64,000 nucleotides of DNA from Sweltsa coloradensis (Eukaryota; Arthropoda; Insecta; Plecoptera; Chloroperlidae), in the NCBI GenBank assembly GCA_024449915.1, contig JAMZAV010000108.1, forward strand, positions 62,001 through 126,000, in the 5' to 3' direction. Position numbers and translations under genes: made by a program. This document shows positions 43,936 to 56,253 of the stretch, in pieces; position 1 is the stretch's first letter; each line of letters begins with the position of its first letter. The notes beneath the pieces were generated by a model. It had not been told where the DNA came from. It ran no database searches and saw only the letters and a program-made list of their open reading frames with translations.

Positions 43936-46900
43936 AAAATTAAATAAATTCTAAAAACTCAATGAAGGTGTTATGGGTGGGAGTACGGAAGCCGCACTCG
44001 CCTGTGTACAGTTTGTTGTTTGTCACTGAACGCCGTGTGTGAAGAGTGCGTTTGAGTTTGAGAATGAGTATCTGTATGAGTTAGAGAATGTGCTTTGGCA
44101 GACCTGAAATAAAACATTGTCATATAGAAACATTGTTCACAATATTTATTCATTCGACTTTGTTACAAAATGCTTTGCGCCATTCTCGCAAACGCTTTTC
44201 TTTTGCATGATTGAAAATTACAAATACAATAGTTTAACATGACATAAAACAAATATTGTTTTCGAAAATCTGTTATTTGAGAATATTTTACCAATCAAGA
44301 AGAACAATACGATTTCAATAATATGAAATATGCTTATTCTATCAGTAAATATGATATATGTTATATTGTGCTTCAATTCTTAAGACCTCGGACATTATTT
44401 CACAAACCATTAATTTAACAAATGTAATAATTTGGTTTTTGATTTATTTTGAAAATGTATTTTTTGAAAATTTAATTAATCTTTTAGTTCAAATTGGATG
44501 AATATCCATAATTTAATTTAAGTCAGGGTTCCTCACCTTGCACCACTAAAAACATTCGAATTTCTAAACATTTCCAGCAATTAGGGTTTAATAGGTCACA
44601 ACGAACTATAAAAAACATGTGCTGAAGGAATCATTAAGCAGTAGAGAAAGTTAATGTTTGGCTAAGAACTATAAACGAAGTCTGTGTATTTGCACTCAAT
44701 AAGTGTGACAAAACATTAATTTTTGTCTGCATCAAATAAAATAGCGGGACACTTGTATTTGGAACATCCAGATTGTATAGTTTAATAAAATTTTATTTTG
44801 TAATGTTTGTTTACTTGTGAATCTTGCTGGTAAAAAGTGTTGCTACTTTATGAATGTTAATCTTAAGATGTTAGAGTTGAATTCAATTATTGAAATTAAA
44901 TGGTGGTTGTTTTTTAATTTCTATTACGTTGTTTTTTTGTTTTTGATAGTATACTCAAAGAACGTTTTTCGAAAACAATAATTTAAATAAACATATTATC
45001 TTTCTATTGACACCAATAATAAATTAAACTTTCATCCAAACTTAATAACATGATATTTTTTCCTTCTAGAATTAACATTTTCAACGACGACAACATTTTG
45101 AATGATATGAATATCATGACATTCAGTATTAAAATACTCACACACTTTTAGTAACACATATACCACAAACATGAGAATTTCGCTAACATAATTAATAATA
45201 CATTTTCACAACATCCAATAAAGTGTAACAACAATCAAAACCAACCATTGTCTACGTCAACCGAAACACACTGATAGAATAATAATTATAATAATTTTCT
45301 TTCCATTTCTTTAAGCTTGTTAAACAATATCTAAAAGCATCTTAAAATACATGTTTAAAAGTCAATATTTCACCATAAACTGTGTGTCTTAGTAACTGTC
45401 TTGAACATGTTTATATCGTACACTTTGTATTTAATACATACTGTAGTTTTGTGCGTAGAGCAAAGTGTTTATCTCTGTAACTGTCTTGCACTTGATAAAT
45501 AAGAACTTCGCTATTATCAGGCTTTTCTTCTGTCACTGTAGATGTTGTAGTACGACAACAAATGTATTTTGTAATCTTCTTGCCTTAATTAGCAAAGGTG
45601 ACTAAAATGACCTTGTCAATATATTGCTTTCTACATTATCGGTCTCAGATGAGGACGACACAATCTGAGGGTCCTCAACAATTATTCTTTGGCACAAACT
45701 TGTATAATTGTATAATTTCTAATTATTATATACATAGCTGTAAATTAATAAATCAAACCATGTATTAACAACTTCGATTCATCCACATTTTGGAAGCAAA
45801 CGTGAAAATATCATTGTTGTATTTTAAAGAAATGCGTCCATCTTTTGTGGTAAGCGATTACTGGTAACAAAACACTACTGTTAAACAGGCTCAACTTTTT
45901 TATGAAATATTGTTTTTGGGGTGTTATGATGATTCGTAACGACTTGGCACATTAGGCTCAAGATAATCAATGTAACGACATCAAAAGAGAGACAATTTGA
46001 TTGATAAACCAATGCAAATTCAATTTGTTAGTTCATTTTTTGACGGTTTCAGGAAACTGTGGCGATTTTCACTAAAACTTGAATCCTGAAATTAAAGATA
46101 AATGAGTTAAACTTCACGACAAACATAAAGCCTGGTATAACAGTGGTCAAGATTTAAGTCGCGTTTTTCTAAGTAATTTGTATTTATCCTGAAAAAATAT
46201 TTTTGACCTAACTAATTACAAGATAAGCTCATTTAAATGGTCTGATAAATTCAAATTAAATACAATTTTCTAATGTTTAAATTTAAATTAAGAAGTATGA
46301 ATTTGTATATGAATTTTTACTTATGGTATATTTTTAAACATAATACAAGTTAAGTACATAATACGAAAACACAAATTTAAGATTGACAGTTCAGTTAAGT
46401 TGAACCTCACCTAACCTGATCGAAACGAATCTACCACAAAGAAGCTAGTACATAATAAGAATAATATTGAGAAATTATTTCCAAAAAACAACCATTAAAC
46501 AACCATAATCACATGTCTAAAGATTCATTTAGATTAAATATTGAATCCATATTTTATTATTGATTGTTTGTAAACGATGATTTAAATTGCCGTGTTCTTG
46601 CGAATCTATGAAGAGTTCGTTAGTATGAAATTCACTGTGAATGTCATTAAGGAATTGCACAAGAGTCTAAACAAACATAATAAAAGTCTATTAAACTTAA
46701 CGGTAACACAAAAGATAACGTAGAAATCTTACACTAACATCACATCTTTCGTTTGGTTTACACTTGTTTGCATGAGATTGTCTTCAGAATAAATTGTAGA
46801 TAATAGCCATAGATACGTTGCACTCATTGTAAATGACATTGATTATGTTGGCTATATAATGATTGAAACATGTGTTTGTGTATGAAATACATTTAAAAGA

Positions 46901-47300
46901 TTGTTGTTCGCGCGATTTTATTATTTCGTATGATAGTATTCGGCACAATACAAATAATACATTTTATCCGATAGTTTACTTACTAATGATTGCAGACGAA
47001 GGTGTCAGTCAATCATTACAAATGTTCTATTACAAAATGGTAGCACTCTGTATTCACAATGATTAATAACTGAGGTCGAAATCTATGATGTAATAATAAG
47101 GTGTGATAGTAACGTGTGATATTTATCATTTGCAACGAAGAATATTACCTAGGCAACGAGTGTCGTCACGTGTCGTCATCGACATTGCATTGTATCGCGC
47201 AATCCTTGGCCCTGTTCGACTCCTGCTGTTTGGTGGTGGTGTGCAGTGTATGTCGGGGGAGCCTGCGCTTGTAGGGCTCCCACGCGACGTGTCACCGCTG
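43936..47300. other. long AT-rich DNA downstream of the membrane-protein gene
   Basis: About 3.3 kb with no bounded repeats and few TAGGCCTA words, unlike the repeat-dense flanks. As the minus-strand gene ends at about 47300, part of this may be its 3' untranslated region. The first minus-strand AATAAA signal below the stop is at 46917-46922 (TTTATT on the plus strand). That endpoint is inferred. Confidence 0.4.
46917..46922 (-). promoter_or_regulatory. possible polyadenylation signal
   Basis: AATAAA on the minus strand, about 380 bases past the stop at 47301. Other AATAAA words occur farther on in this AT-rich DNA, so it is only a candidate. Confidence 0.3.
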
Positions 47301-48231
47301 TCAGTGGGTGACAATCACATCCGGAGCTGATTTAGTCGAGTCAACGCTGAACGGTCTCTCCTCGCTACCAGCTGCGCGCGCCGCTTCCATCTCGATCACA
47401 GCCTCGGCACGAAACCGTTGCGAGTCTGGCATCGCCGCATAATTCGGACGATGCGGCAACGTCGCGTAGTCTTTCGGTAGGGGGGAGCTTCGACTTCCTT
47501 GCCTCATTAGCCACGCCCTCTCCCCTGCGTATGCCCGCTATCTTCTGGTAGGGGTGATGCGGCAACGTCGCGTAGTCTTTCGGAAGGGGAGGAGCTTCAC
47601 GATTGGGCGTGTCCTTAATGACTTCTCGGCGATTATCGCGGTTGTAACCAAATGTAGAGAACTGTCCTACGGGCGGTAGGTCGTGGGTTTGAGTGCGGTT
47701 ATTGTGTTGATGTGGGTGAGCTTGTTGACGGATATTTGTTGGGGGCGGAGGTGGTGGAGGAGTCACACTACGATCCGAATTCGAATTACCAAATAGACTT
47801 TCTCTAGTCTGACATTCATTATCTCTCATTTCCGGAAGGGGAAAGTTCGACATCTCGACGTCATCTAGGTTATTGTCTTCGTCGGAAGGTTGGGAGTTCT
47901 CTCGCATGAAGACGGCGTCTCCGTTGGCCGGCGTCGCCTGTACCGGGGCGCGGGTTGTGGCGCCCAGGAGGATGGGCATCAGGTCGCCGGCGCCCGGGAC
48001 GTAGCACTCTTGTCCCGGGAGTCCCTGGTTGCGGATCGGTTCCTCGGAGGGATGGCGATGGTCCTCGACGCGGGCGCCGCGCAGCAAGTGGCGCGGAGAG
48101 AGGGAGCGGCGGACGTCGTCGTTGCTAGAGCTGTTGCTGCGGCTGCGACCGACGCTGATGCCACGAGGGGACGACGCTACCTTGATGCCGATCTCGTCCA
48201 GGTGACAAGCGCGGGACTGACGGATGTTCTC
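47301..48231 (-). CDS. last coding exon of a single-pass membrane protein (cytoplasmic tail)
   Basis: The exon starts after TTTTTCCACGCAG (AG at 48232-48233) in phase 0, matching the phase-0 end of the membrane exon. It reads ENIRQSRACHLDEIGIKVAS, then Arg/Ser-rich sequence, a run of seven prolines (NSDRSVTPPPPPPP), His/Gln-rich sequence, and PPLPKDYATLPHHPYQ. In this frame it runs on to a stop at 47365 (288 residues). A second PLPKDYATLPH-coding copy lies 106 bases downstream in another frame, which continues RPNYAAMPDSQRF...STKSAPDVIVTH to a stop at 47301. The tail has no domain; proline runs and tyrosine motifs suggest SH3, EVH1 or SH2 partners (inference). It is far GC-richer and CpG-richer than the region around it. 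Family not recognised. Confidence 0.75.
47450..47583 (-). repeat. 28-bp exact direct repeat coding PKDYATLPH in two frames
   Basis: GATGCGGCAACGTCGCGTAG plus TCTTTCGG occurs at 47450-47477 and 47556-47583 (plus strand). The spacing of 106 is not a multiple of three. A G6 run (C6 on the coding strand, 47480-47485) lies beside the downstream copy; one base fewer there would put both copies in the same frame. Confidence 0.9.
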
Positions 48232-51067
48232 CTGCGTGGAAAAAACAACATTGATTCAAATCCTGCCTTCATATTAAAGGGACAGAAAACTGAAATAAGG
48301 TAAATTTGCCAAACTCTCCCATGGACACTCAACACCGTAGATTTAGTGCAACCACTGTTCTACAAGGTTCCGTAGGAGATGAATGTTTTATGAAAAAGTA
48401 TATTAAGTAATATTATTATTTATAGAAATTGCTATTTCTTTGTTGAAAACATTTAAAAAGGTAGATTATGGTAGAATGATTTTCAGCGTAAGAAGTTACA
48501 ACAATACCATATAAAGTTTAAAGGTGAATAGCGTGTCACTTTTATTCATATATTATATTGTTTACTCTTGGTTTTATAGTAGGCGACTATGACATGGCCA
48601 TAATGCGGCTTACTGCTCGATGAAACAAAATTACGTTGACCCAAAAATGCGTGGAATAAAATTTTTATTCAACAGATAAAAACGGGAAGATCGCAAAATT
48701 ACCTTATTAACTTGGTTTTAAACGAAATTAAAACAAAAGTGTTCTAACTGTTTTGAGCCACGAAAAATTAAAGCGAACTGAAGGAAATTGATTTCCTCGC
48801 TGATCCAAGTAAACGGACAATATATCATATTTTTATTAAACTTATCCTTGAAATCTTACAGGAATGCATTGTTTGATGATAAAATTAACTTGATAATGGT
48901 AAATCTTATCTGACAACCCATTAATGCGCCATCTGTATTCATTAACGTGTCCCTTTGGTGTCGGAAGTCTTCAATATCCACATACTGTGCTGGCTTGCGG
49001 AGTATAATGTGCATTGTGAAGGTTCTAGCGTAGAGATTCTTGTCGTTTTTTTTTTATATACTCCAGTCCATTGACATGTACATAGCACATATATATGGAT
49101 ATGAGACAATATAATACATAGTAGTTACAATACTACAAAATAATAACAAATACAGAAACAAAATACAAAATATGAATAACAATGCGCATGCATTTGTTAT
49201 TATGGAATAATAAATACAATAATATACAAACCAAGTTCTGCAAGTATAACATGAAAATACATTTTTTTATATCAAACTTTAATGATTTATAACTTTATTT
49301 GATGTTTAGTGGAAGATAGTAATTGAGGCTGTAAAATTTGACATCTATATAGTTTTTTTTTAAATCAAAGCCAAAGTGAAGGCAAATATTCATTAATATT
49401 CTCGTTTGTTTTTTTGTGGTTAAAGATTGTCGTTAATTATGGACTCAAACACATAATTTTCTAGAAGAGCATATACATTACTGAGATACGCAGTTCATCA
49501 TCACAATTTTGTTCCAAGAAAATATTCGAAGATAAGATATACTCGTCTCATTATACGTTTCCCTAAGATAGAGTCGAAATAAATAATTCAATATTTCCAC
49601 ATTAAGTAGTTTTACCTATATCAGTTTAATTGCAGCCGATTTTTCGATTCGTAATCTCCAAATGAAATAGTTTCCACAGATTTTATTTAGATACATATAT
49701 TTTAATTTTAAAATGTCCGTACAATATGTTCGGATGGAAATAAATAAAATGAACGTTATTTTTTATCGTTTTGGTGGAGGTGCCGTGTTTACCTTTAGTC
49801 TAGAGTGAAAAATAATTCGATTTTATTGGAGGTGCCGGGTTGTCAGAATTATTTTTGAAACTAGCTAATGTTGATAATATTTTTACTTTTTAGAATCAAG
49901 GACGTAAACTGGTTTCAACTTCGATGTATTATACGATATGTAAGCCTTTTCGACTATAACGCATTTAAAAATACAATTTGTTTTTATTTGCGAGAAAGAA
50001 ACGCCAAATAACTTCGCTCAGCCTACAAGTCCCCAAGGTACTAGCAAGAGGAAGAATCCATTAAAAATAAATACATTAGAGTACGGGGGATTAAATAATT
50101 CAAATGGAAAGTAAGAAATGTATCCATACATAAAAGGTAACACAATTACATAATATAAAGAATGACTTTCGCAATGAAATTGACTCTTAAATTCAAGTCT
50201 TGTGAACAAGAAAACAAATTTTTTAAACTAAGTGTAATAATGATGACCAAAACAACAGAGTTTTTAAAAGTGAGAAAATAAAACATAGCCGAGTAGAAGA
50301 ATAGTCTTGTTAAATTGACACTATTAAATTTAAGACCAACTATTCTTGCGTTTTTCTTTAAAACTGGTGGATTATAAACACACGGCGTGCGTTACCACGA
50401 GAGAAGGCAACATTAATAATGAAGACGCGGGTTAAGTAAAATGCACAGGTAATAAATAATAAATTGAACAAGATGATCGCGAATAAAATATTGGAATTGC
50501 GATGAAAAAATCTGAATGGACAGTTTGAATAATTCCTATATTTTTAAATGGGATCGTTCGTATTTCGTGTTCCAAACTTTCAAACTTAATGAGGCTATTC
50601 CAGATTCAAAGGAAAATGGCTGAAAGTTGGTTGAATGAAAAAGGAACTTGATTAAAAAAGAAAAAAATTAAAAGATTTTTTTGGACGAGTGCGATTGCAA
50701 ACATATGCAAATATGCATTGCACACGTATGAAAAATTTGGATCAATAAGAAAAGGAAAGTTTTTCTAGGTGCGATACTGAATTTTGAGCTACTATTTTTT
50801 TACTAGGGAAACGCCAAAGTCGTTGTTAAACGAGTGAGTTAGCAAAGTGTTTTAACTTACTAAAACAGGACAGTCTGGTCACCATTACAGGAAATCACTC
50901 TGATTGTCACAATAATTATTTAAATTGAACAATAAAAATGCGAATCGTATTCAAAACGTATTAGCGTGAAACATAACAAATTTCCAAGATAAAACAAAAT
51001 CACCTAATTTTTATTTCCCATTTAACACCCCTCAAAAATAATATGTGGGTGTAAAAATATAAAAAAG

Positions 51068-51140
51068 TTAGAACTGACTGGTATCGAACCCCATCGATCC
51101 GTGCGGTAGGCTAAATGGTTACCACTAGGCCATGCAGGCC
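51068..51140 (-). repeat. tRNA-like remnant
   Basis: Minus strand: A-box-like TGGCCTAGTGGTAACC and B-box GGGTTCGATACC at tRNA spacing. The arms pair poorly, so it is best read as a tRNA pseudogene or a SINE head. Confidence 0.5.
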
Positions 51141-51199
51141 ACGTCACCTTCGTCCCGCCAACTGCTACGAAACAAATGTCATTGATATTATTAAAAATC

Positions 51200-51412
51200 A
51201 CATTTTTATTTATTGTAGGCCTTAATCGCAATGGATCAAGCTGATTTTGTTAACAGTTCTTAGTAAACTCGTACCGGATGTCTGTTTAAAATTTCAGCGC
51301 AATCTGTTCAGCGGTTCGGCTGATTTTCGACGTACAGACAGACAGACAGAATCACAGAATGAGAGCCGTTTGAGTTGAATGGAGACACTCGGTCGCTCCG
51401 CTCCCTCGTTTA
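51200..51412 (-). mobile_element. Helentron-like 5' fragment, different subfamily
   Basis: Minus strand begins TAAACGAGGGAGCGGAGCGA and continues with TCTGTCTGTCTGTCTGTACG, then CTGAACAGATTGCGCTGAAA. The order is a GAGCG-rich start, a simple-repeat zone, then a GATT..CTGAAAT block, as in the start of the main Helentron family and the 1530 copy. The 3' end is not found. Confidence 0.45.
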
Positions 51413-52145
51413 ATTATTGTTTAAAACATACCTTTGTCTCTGGCACGAGTATAAGGGAAAATAATTTTCTGAAATAGTTCGTTTAATGTACGATTTTTTT
51501 CGTCCACCGGTTCAAAAATTATTTGTACCATGTGACCAAAAAAATCGCACATCGAACATTATTTGTTCTTATGTACGTGCCAGAGACAAAGGTGTTTTAA
51601 ACAATAAAAAAATCATAGCTCAAAATTAAGTATTGCACCTAGAACTATGCTTTTCTTACTTACTCAAAATTTACATATATTAATGGCAAAAGGGCCCCGT
51701 CCAATGCGTAAGCAAAGAAAGTTTTAATTTTTTCTTTCTTTTTTATTCAAGTTACTCTTTCATTCAACTTAGGCCTACTTTTAGCCATTTTCCTTTGACT
51801 TTCAAAATATCGGTAAGATTGCTCTGGAATAGCCTTAATTAGAATTTGGTATGTATAGATCCATTTTAGTTTAACAGTAATTAGTTGTTTAATGTCATAT
51901 CACATTATGACGCTGCTTCGAAACGTCGCATTCGTAGTTGGCATATATTTTTAAAAATTATCAATTAATTTTGGTAGAAGATGATAATATTCTATAGAAT
52001 GATTTTAATCCCTGAATAACCTTATTAGGGAGATGTCCATGAATAATTGAAGGATGTTTGGAAGTTGAATAGGTTTGTATTTTAGTGGATTTGCCTAATT
52101 AGTAACATAACAAACTAGATAGTACCTGGCTAATGTGTATCTTAC

Positions 52146-52292
52146 CTTAATGATGCGATGATCGTGCATTAGCTTGCGCACGCAGTTGAAGACGAAGGCG
52201 AAACACATCCCGAAGAGGATGAGCGTAAACACGACGAGAATGATGATGATGTGGTCAGTACTCATGATTTTTTGGAAGGCGGTTTGCTTCTC
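52146..52292 (-). CDS. transmembrane exon of the same membrane protein
   Basis: 147 bases, 49 codons, phase 0 at both ends, with acceptor CTCACTTACAG (AG at 52293-52294) and donor AAG|GTAAG (52145). Reads EKQTAFQKIMSTDH, then about 22 hydrophobic residues from IIIILVVFTLILFG to FVFNC, then the basic stop-transfer segment VRKLMHDHRIIK. This fits a type I single-pass protein whose cytoplasmic side is the next exon. GC-rich third positions differ sharply from the flanks. The extracellular exons must lie further right and were not recognised within the window. Confidence 0.75.
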
Positions 52293-52321
52293 CTGTAAGT
52301 GAGAAAATAAATAAATTAGGA

Positions 52322-53020
52322 CGCTTCGCTAACGTTTTTTCAGTCGCGTTGATGGATGAGCTTATTTATTTGAATATTTCTGTCAAATGATTACTAAGTT
52401 TTTTGTTTGCGTGGGATCTCATTACTTTTTCAAATTCATTGCAAAATTACTTTTGTTAAATAAGGATAGTTTTTATAAAGTAGAAATAATATCTATGGTA
52501 ATACAAATTAAAAATAGAATGTAAAATATCTTTAGGCTCAAAGACTGGCTTTTTGTACGCATTGTTGGTGATTATTGACAAGTTTCTATGTTATTACTTA
52601 AATGTTAATTATACACCTGTGAAAGGATCATAAAATATTAAAACCTTTATTTTTATGAATTGTGTCTAATTTTTCAACTTTTCTTTCAAAAGGCACTACA
52701 TCACCATTACCTTAATGTCCATGTAAAATATGAACGTTTTAGCCCCACCCGTTTGGTCAGAATCGGCCCAAATATCACGAAAATATCGCATTAAAATCGA
52801 AAAAATCGTAAAAGTACGATATTCATAAGACATATTTCTTCGATTGTACCCAAAAACGTGGCCGATCTAAGTTTAAAGATTTCAAAGGTCCCATCCAATT
52901 TTGATCAAGATCGCATATGCCGTTTGCCCGGTAGAGAGTGAACAAACAGAAAAAAAGGGGGAAAACAAGGTATTTTTCTCGGGTAAGTGAAATTGAAGTC
53001 TTCGCTTCGCTCATCCAATT
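52322..53020 (-). mobile_element. Helentron-like element B
   Basis: Minus-strand copy. The 5' start TTGGATGAGCGAAGCGAAG is at about 53019, and the 3' end is at 52322: GCTCATCCATCAACGCGACTG, AACGTTAGCGAAGCG and CCTAA, slightly altered from CCTAG. The interior shares CTCTACCGGGCAAACGGCAT and the GTACTTTTACGATTTTTT type with copies A and C. It sits just beside the membrane exon (30 bases upstream of its acceptor). Confidence 0.75.
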
Positions 53021-53620
53021 ATTTTCATTTATTAGGTTGCGTATATTGCGTTGATGAGATCATGACACATCACCTGCATTCCTACATTTAAAAAAACACA
53101 CACAGTAGTGCGATTTTCATAACATATCTAAGCTCAAAGATTGTAAAGTTGACGGGAAACTTTTATTAATATCGGAGTATCCGTTCGCCCCTAAACAAAC
53201 AGCGATAAACAATAACTAAAATTTTCCCTGCGTTATATAAGGAAACTATACCGCTGATAACTTGGGTTGGACACCCTTGCCCTAGCTTGTTAATTCACTG
53301 CTGTTACCTTTGTTTTTACCCATGTTATACACTACTGGTCAAACAGTTGCGTCTCTTTTTATGCTAAACCACAATATACGTTTGATTATTGTTTAGTAAT
53401 GATCCAGCTTCTGCTGCCACAAACCAGTGCAAGCTCTTACCACGCCTGGCTATACAAGTGAGGTATCATGAAAGTTCTGACTCACAATAATTATCACAAT
53501 ATGAGAAATTAATTGCTAACAAAGACAACTCGAAAATATGCTGAAACTTGAGATATTTCAAAGTAAATCATAATGATCATATTTAAAATGGTCATTAATA
53601 AGTTCGCCAGTTAGAAATTA
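53021..53620. other. no supported gene
   Basis: A piece at about 53405-53475 (CTTCTGCTGCCACAAA, ACAAGTGAGG) resembles parts of 2060-2145, so it may be a worn SINE/LINE fragment. Otherwise nothing. Confidence 0.4.
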
Positions 53621-54394
53621 TTGGATGAGCGTAGCGAGCGAAGCGAAGATTCCATTTCACTTCACTGGAGAAAAAAATCCGGAATGTTTTTCTTTTTTTT
53701 TCTCTCTGTTTGTATTATTGTGTGTCTGTGAGCACGATTCCGGCTAAACCGATACTCCAATTGCAATGAAATTTTATGGAGGCCTTCGAAATCTCTAAAC
53801 CAAGAACTGCCACGTTTTTGAGCGCAATCGAAAAATTATTTCTCATGAAAATCGCAATTTTACGATTTTTTTTCAATTTTTTAAAAATTTCTTCGACTTT
53901 TAACACCTACAAGCTTTATCCGATTTTTAAGATTTTTTCACAGAACCTTAATTTTATGAATTTAGGTATTCGTGTGAAATTTGAGCGCAATCGAAAAACT
54001 ATTTCTCATAAAAATCGAAATGTTACATTTTCTTTTCTTTTTTAAAACAACTCTTTGACTTATAACACCTTCATGCTTTATCCTATTGTAATGATTTTTT
54101 CACAGAACCTTAATTTTATGAATTAATATATTCGTGTAAAATTTGTGCGCAATCGAATAATTATTTTTATGAAAATTTCAATATTATGTTTTTTTTTCCT
54201 TTTTCAAAATTACGATTAATTAAAAAAAATTAAGATTTAAGTTAATTTTTTATTTAATTTAATTTAATTTAAAAAAATCTTCAACTTAGTAATGATTTTT
54301 TCACAGAACAACAGAAAATCCACATAACACATGGCACCTCAATGCACCAATTACGCTCATCCAACAACGCGGCGGGACTTAAGCGTTTTCCTAG
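53621..54394 (+). mobile_element. Helentron-like element E
   Basis: Complete copy: TTGGATGAGCGTAGCGAGCG at the start and TTACGCTCATCCAACAACGC ... CTTAAGCGTTTTCCTAG at the end, followed by T. Host A precedes it. Three ~165-base internal repeats (GAGCGCAATCGAAAAA at about 53820 and 53985; GTGCGCAATCGAATAA at about 54146). Open frames in it (53715 minus, 53776 plus) are repeat artefacts. Confidence 0.85.
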
Positions 54395-56243
54395 TTTATC
54401 AAATTTGTATTTACAATTCCAGCAAGCAGGTTAATTGTTTGACTTAACACTTACGAATTTTTTGTTTGTATCACCTTGTTTTTTGTTTGTGTGAGAAAAT
54501 TGTTAAATGTTATCTACCTTGGTTATTGTCTTTGTTTGTGTTATACTAGTATCTATGGTTTTGATATACTTGTGATAATATTACTTTTTGTTTTTCATAA
54601 AATATCTGAAGACAGAAATAGTTTTTATTGATTTCCGAAACGTTACTAACCAATTTACTGAGTTATAGGCGTCGGATAAAATAATTGTATGATTGAGTGA
54701 CTGACTGTCTAGTGACGGGCAACTCATTACGAATTTCGAAATGTATTCAATGAAAAGTACGATTATCAACATGAACATGATTTTCAAAAAAACAAGACCT
54801 AAAGAAAAAATAGCGAATTTTAACAGAGTAATTTTTAAACGAATTTGGAAAAAAATTACTTTAAATTTATCGTTGCCCACTTTGCGACAAGTTAAATCAG
54901 CGTAAACGATTTGAACTTTTAACTTAATGCTACTGTTAAGTATAAATTAATGTTCTATTCTTGATAGCAGATGGGGCAGAAACATCCGCGAAATGAGACT
55001 TTCAACTGCTTTGAAAATAATGGGCATTTAAATTTTAATGTCTGGGGATTTTGCAAAGCAAATAAAAGCTAGCATTGTGAAAGCCTTTGGCCATTTGGTT
55101 ACAAATTAATGTGAACAACAGTCGTTCAGCTAAAAGAGTCCAAGATACGTTGTTCGGAGTCTGACAACACACACAGGAACACAAGACAAGTAAAGCCCAA
55201 GGTTTCTACACGAAAAATCTACTTGAATAGTTGCAAGGTAAAAATATTAGAAACACTTTTTATATCTGGTTATCCCACATTTATATTTGACACGTATGAA
55301 AACATGCATAGTCTTTAAACTTAGTCTTGACACATTTTTTTAGTGAAAAAAAGATAATTTTATTATGTCTCAATATATACGCATTTTTCAGTATATTATT
55401 AACCATTCATTATGCTCATCCTTCAACGCAAATATTAAGTGTAAATATATATTCTATTAGTAATAGAAATTGTGTGTATTTGTTTTAGGCCTACAGTAAA
55501 ACTGTTGAAATCTTCATGATCGAAATTTTGAAGGCAATGATAGTTCAATCGCAAAATAATCACCAATTTACACAATTAAAATATAAAATTTAGTTTCTGG
55601 TCACATAACTTATTTTCAGTTACAACGATATTTAAACGAAATTATTTCTATCAATAATATGTTTGCAAGCTGTATACGTGGAATGCGCGCGTCTTCATTA
55701 CTTATGTTATGATATTGAGTGTGACAGATTCATACAGCTTCTGGATCTGATGCGAGTCTGTTTCTCATGAACGTTTTTAATAACTCATATAAGAACATGA
55801 TTGCTGTCAGATATCTCGACGGGGGGGGGGGGGCAAGGGGGGGGGGAAGTATGGAGATTTAACTTGTAAAATTGGGAAAAAACTAATAAAGTCTGCGAAG
55901 CTGAAATATCCTATCAGAAAACATGATGGGTTTGTGAATTTTCCTACCCCCTCGTAGACCAAGGTTGATAACGAAAACACAAGCAATCATAAAGTAATAA
56001 TGATTTACATTTTTCGATGGGAACATGCCCAGGGACTACTTGTCCCTACTCTCTTAAGGTTGCTAATTAGGAACAGGATGGGGATAGGACGGAATGTCTG
56101 AGGGCTATTTGTGATACTCAATCCCAGCATTGGCTGTATTTCACTAACTAAAAACAAAATATATGCAGATTGTTTGTTTGAGGTTATCTCGGTTGTACAT
56201 ATTCATGACTACTTTTTGCGGCTATATGAGTCTGTGTAGGTGA
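54395..56243. other. no recognised gene; G-rich run
   Basis: AT-rich, with a long G-run (about 55820-55847, interrupted by CAA). The 99-codon minus frame (54581-54880) has many Lys/Ile/Phe from base composition and is not called. Confidence 0.45.
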
Positions 56244-56253
56244 ACTAATAATT

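Larger units (their letters stand above)
50583..51837. repeat. long inverted repeat inside the intron
   Basis: The outer arms (about 50583-50795 and 51615-51837) are reverse complements with indels, sharing GGCTATTCCAGA, AAAGGAAAATGGCT, GTTGAATGAAA and TTGAGCTA / CTAGGTGC blocks. An inner pair GTTTAAAACATACCTTTGTC / GGTGTTTTAAAC with TCTGGCACG / CGTGCCAGA lies at about 51418-51456 and 51580-51607. A tRNA-like remnant and a Helentron fragment sit between. No target duplication was identified. Confidence 0.75.
48232..52145 (-). other. intron of the membrane-protein gene
   Basis: Bounded by GTAAG (52145 downward) and TTTTTCCACGCAG (48232). About 3.9 kb, AT-rich, with no coding exons seen. It contains a tRNA-like remnant (51068-51140, minus strand), a Helentron-like 5' fragment (51200-51412, minus strand) and a large inverted repeat at about 50583-51837. 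Confidence 0.75.

Noticed and set aside
47890..48303. 137-codon plus-strand frame
   Set aside because: Antisense shadow of the GC-rich tail exon, low-complexity Ala/Gly/Arg.
53715..54045. frames on both strands in a repeat
   Set aside because: They fall in the ~165-base internal repeats of Helentron E and recur in the other copies.
54581..54880. 99-codon minus-strand frame
   Set aside because: Composition-driven AT-rich frame without signal or splice evidence.
55819..55850. G-rich run as a quadruplex regulatory element
   Set aside because: It is a mixed homopolymer in AT-rich DNA with no gene nearby; function cannot be supported.
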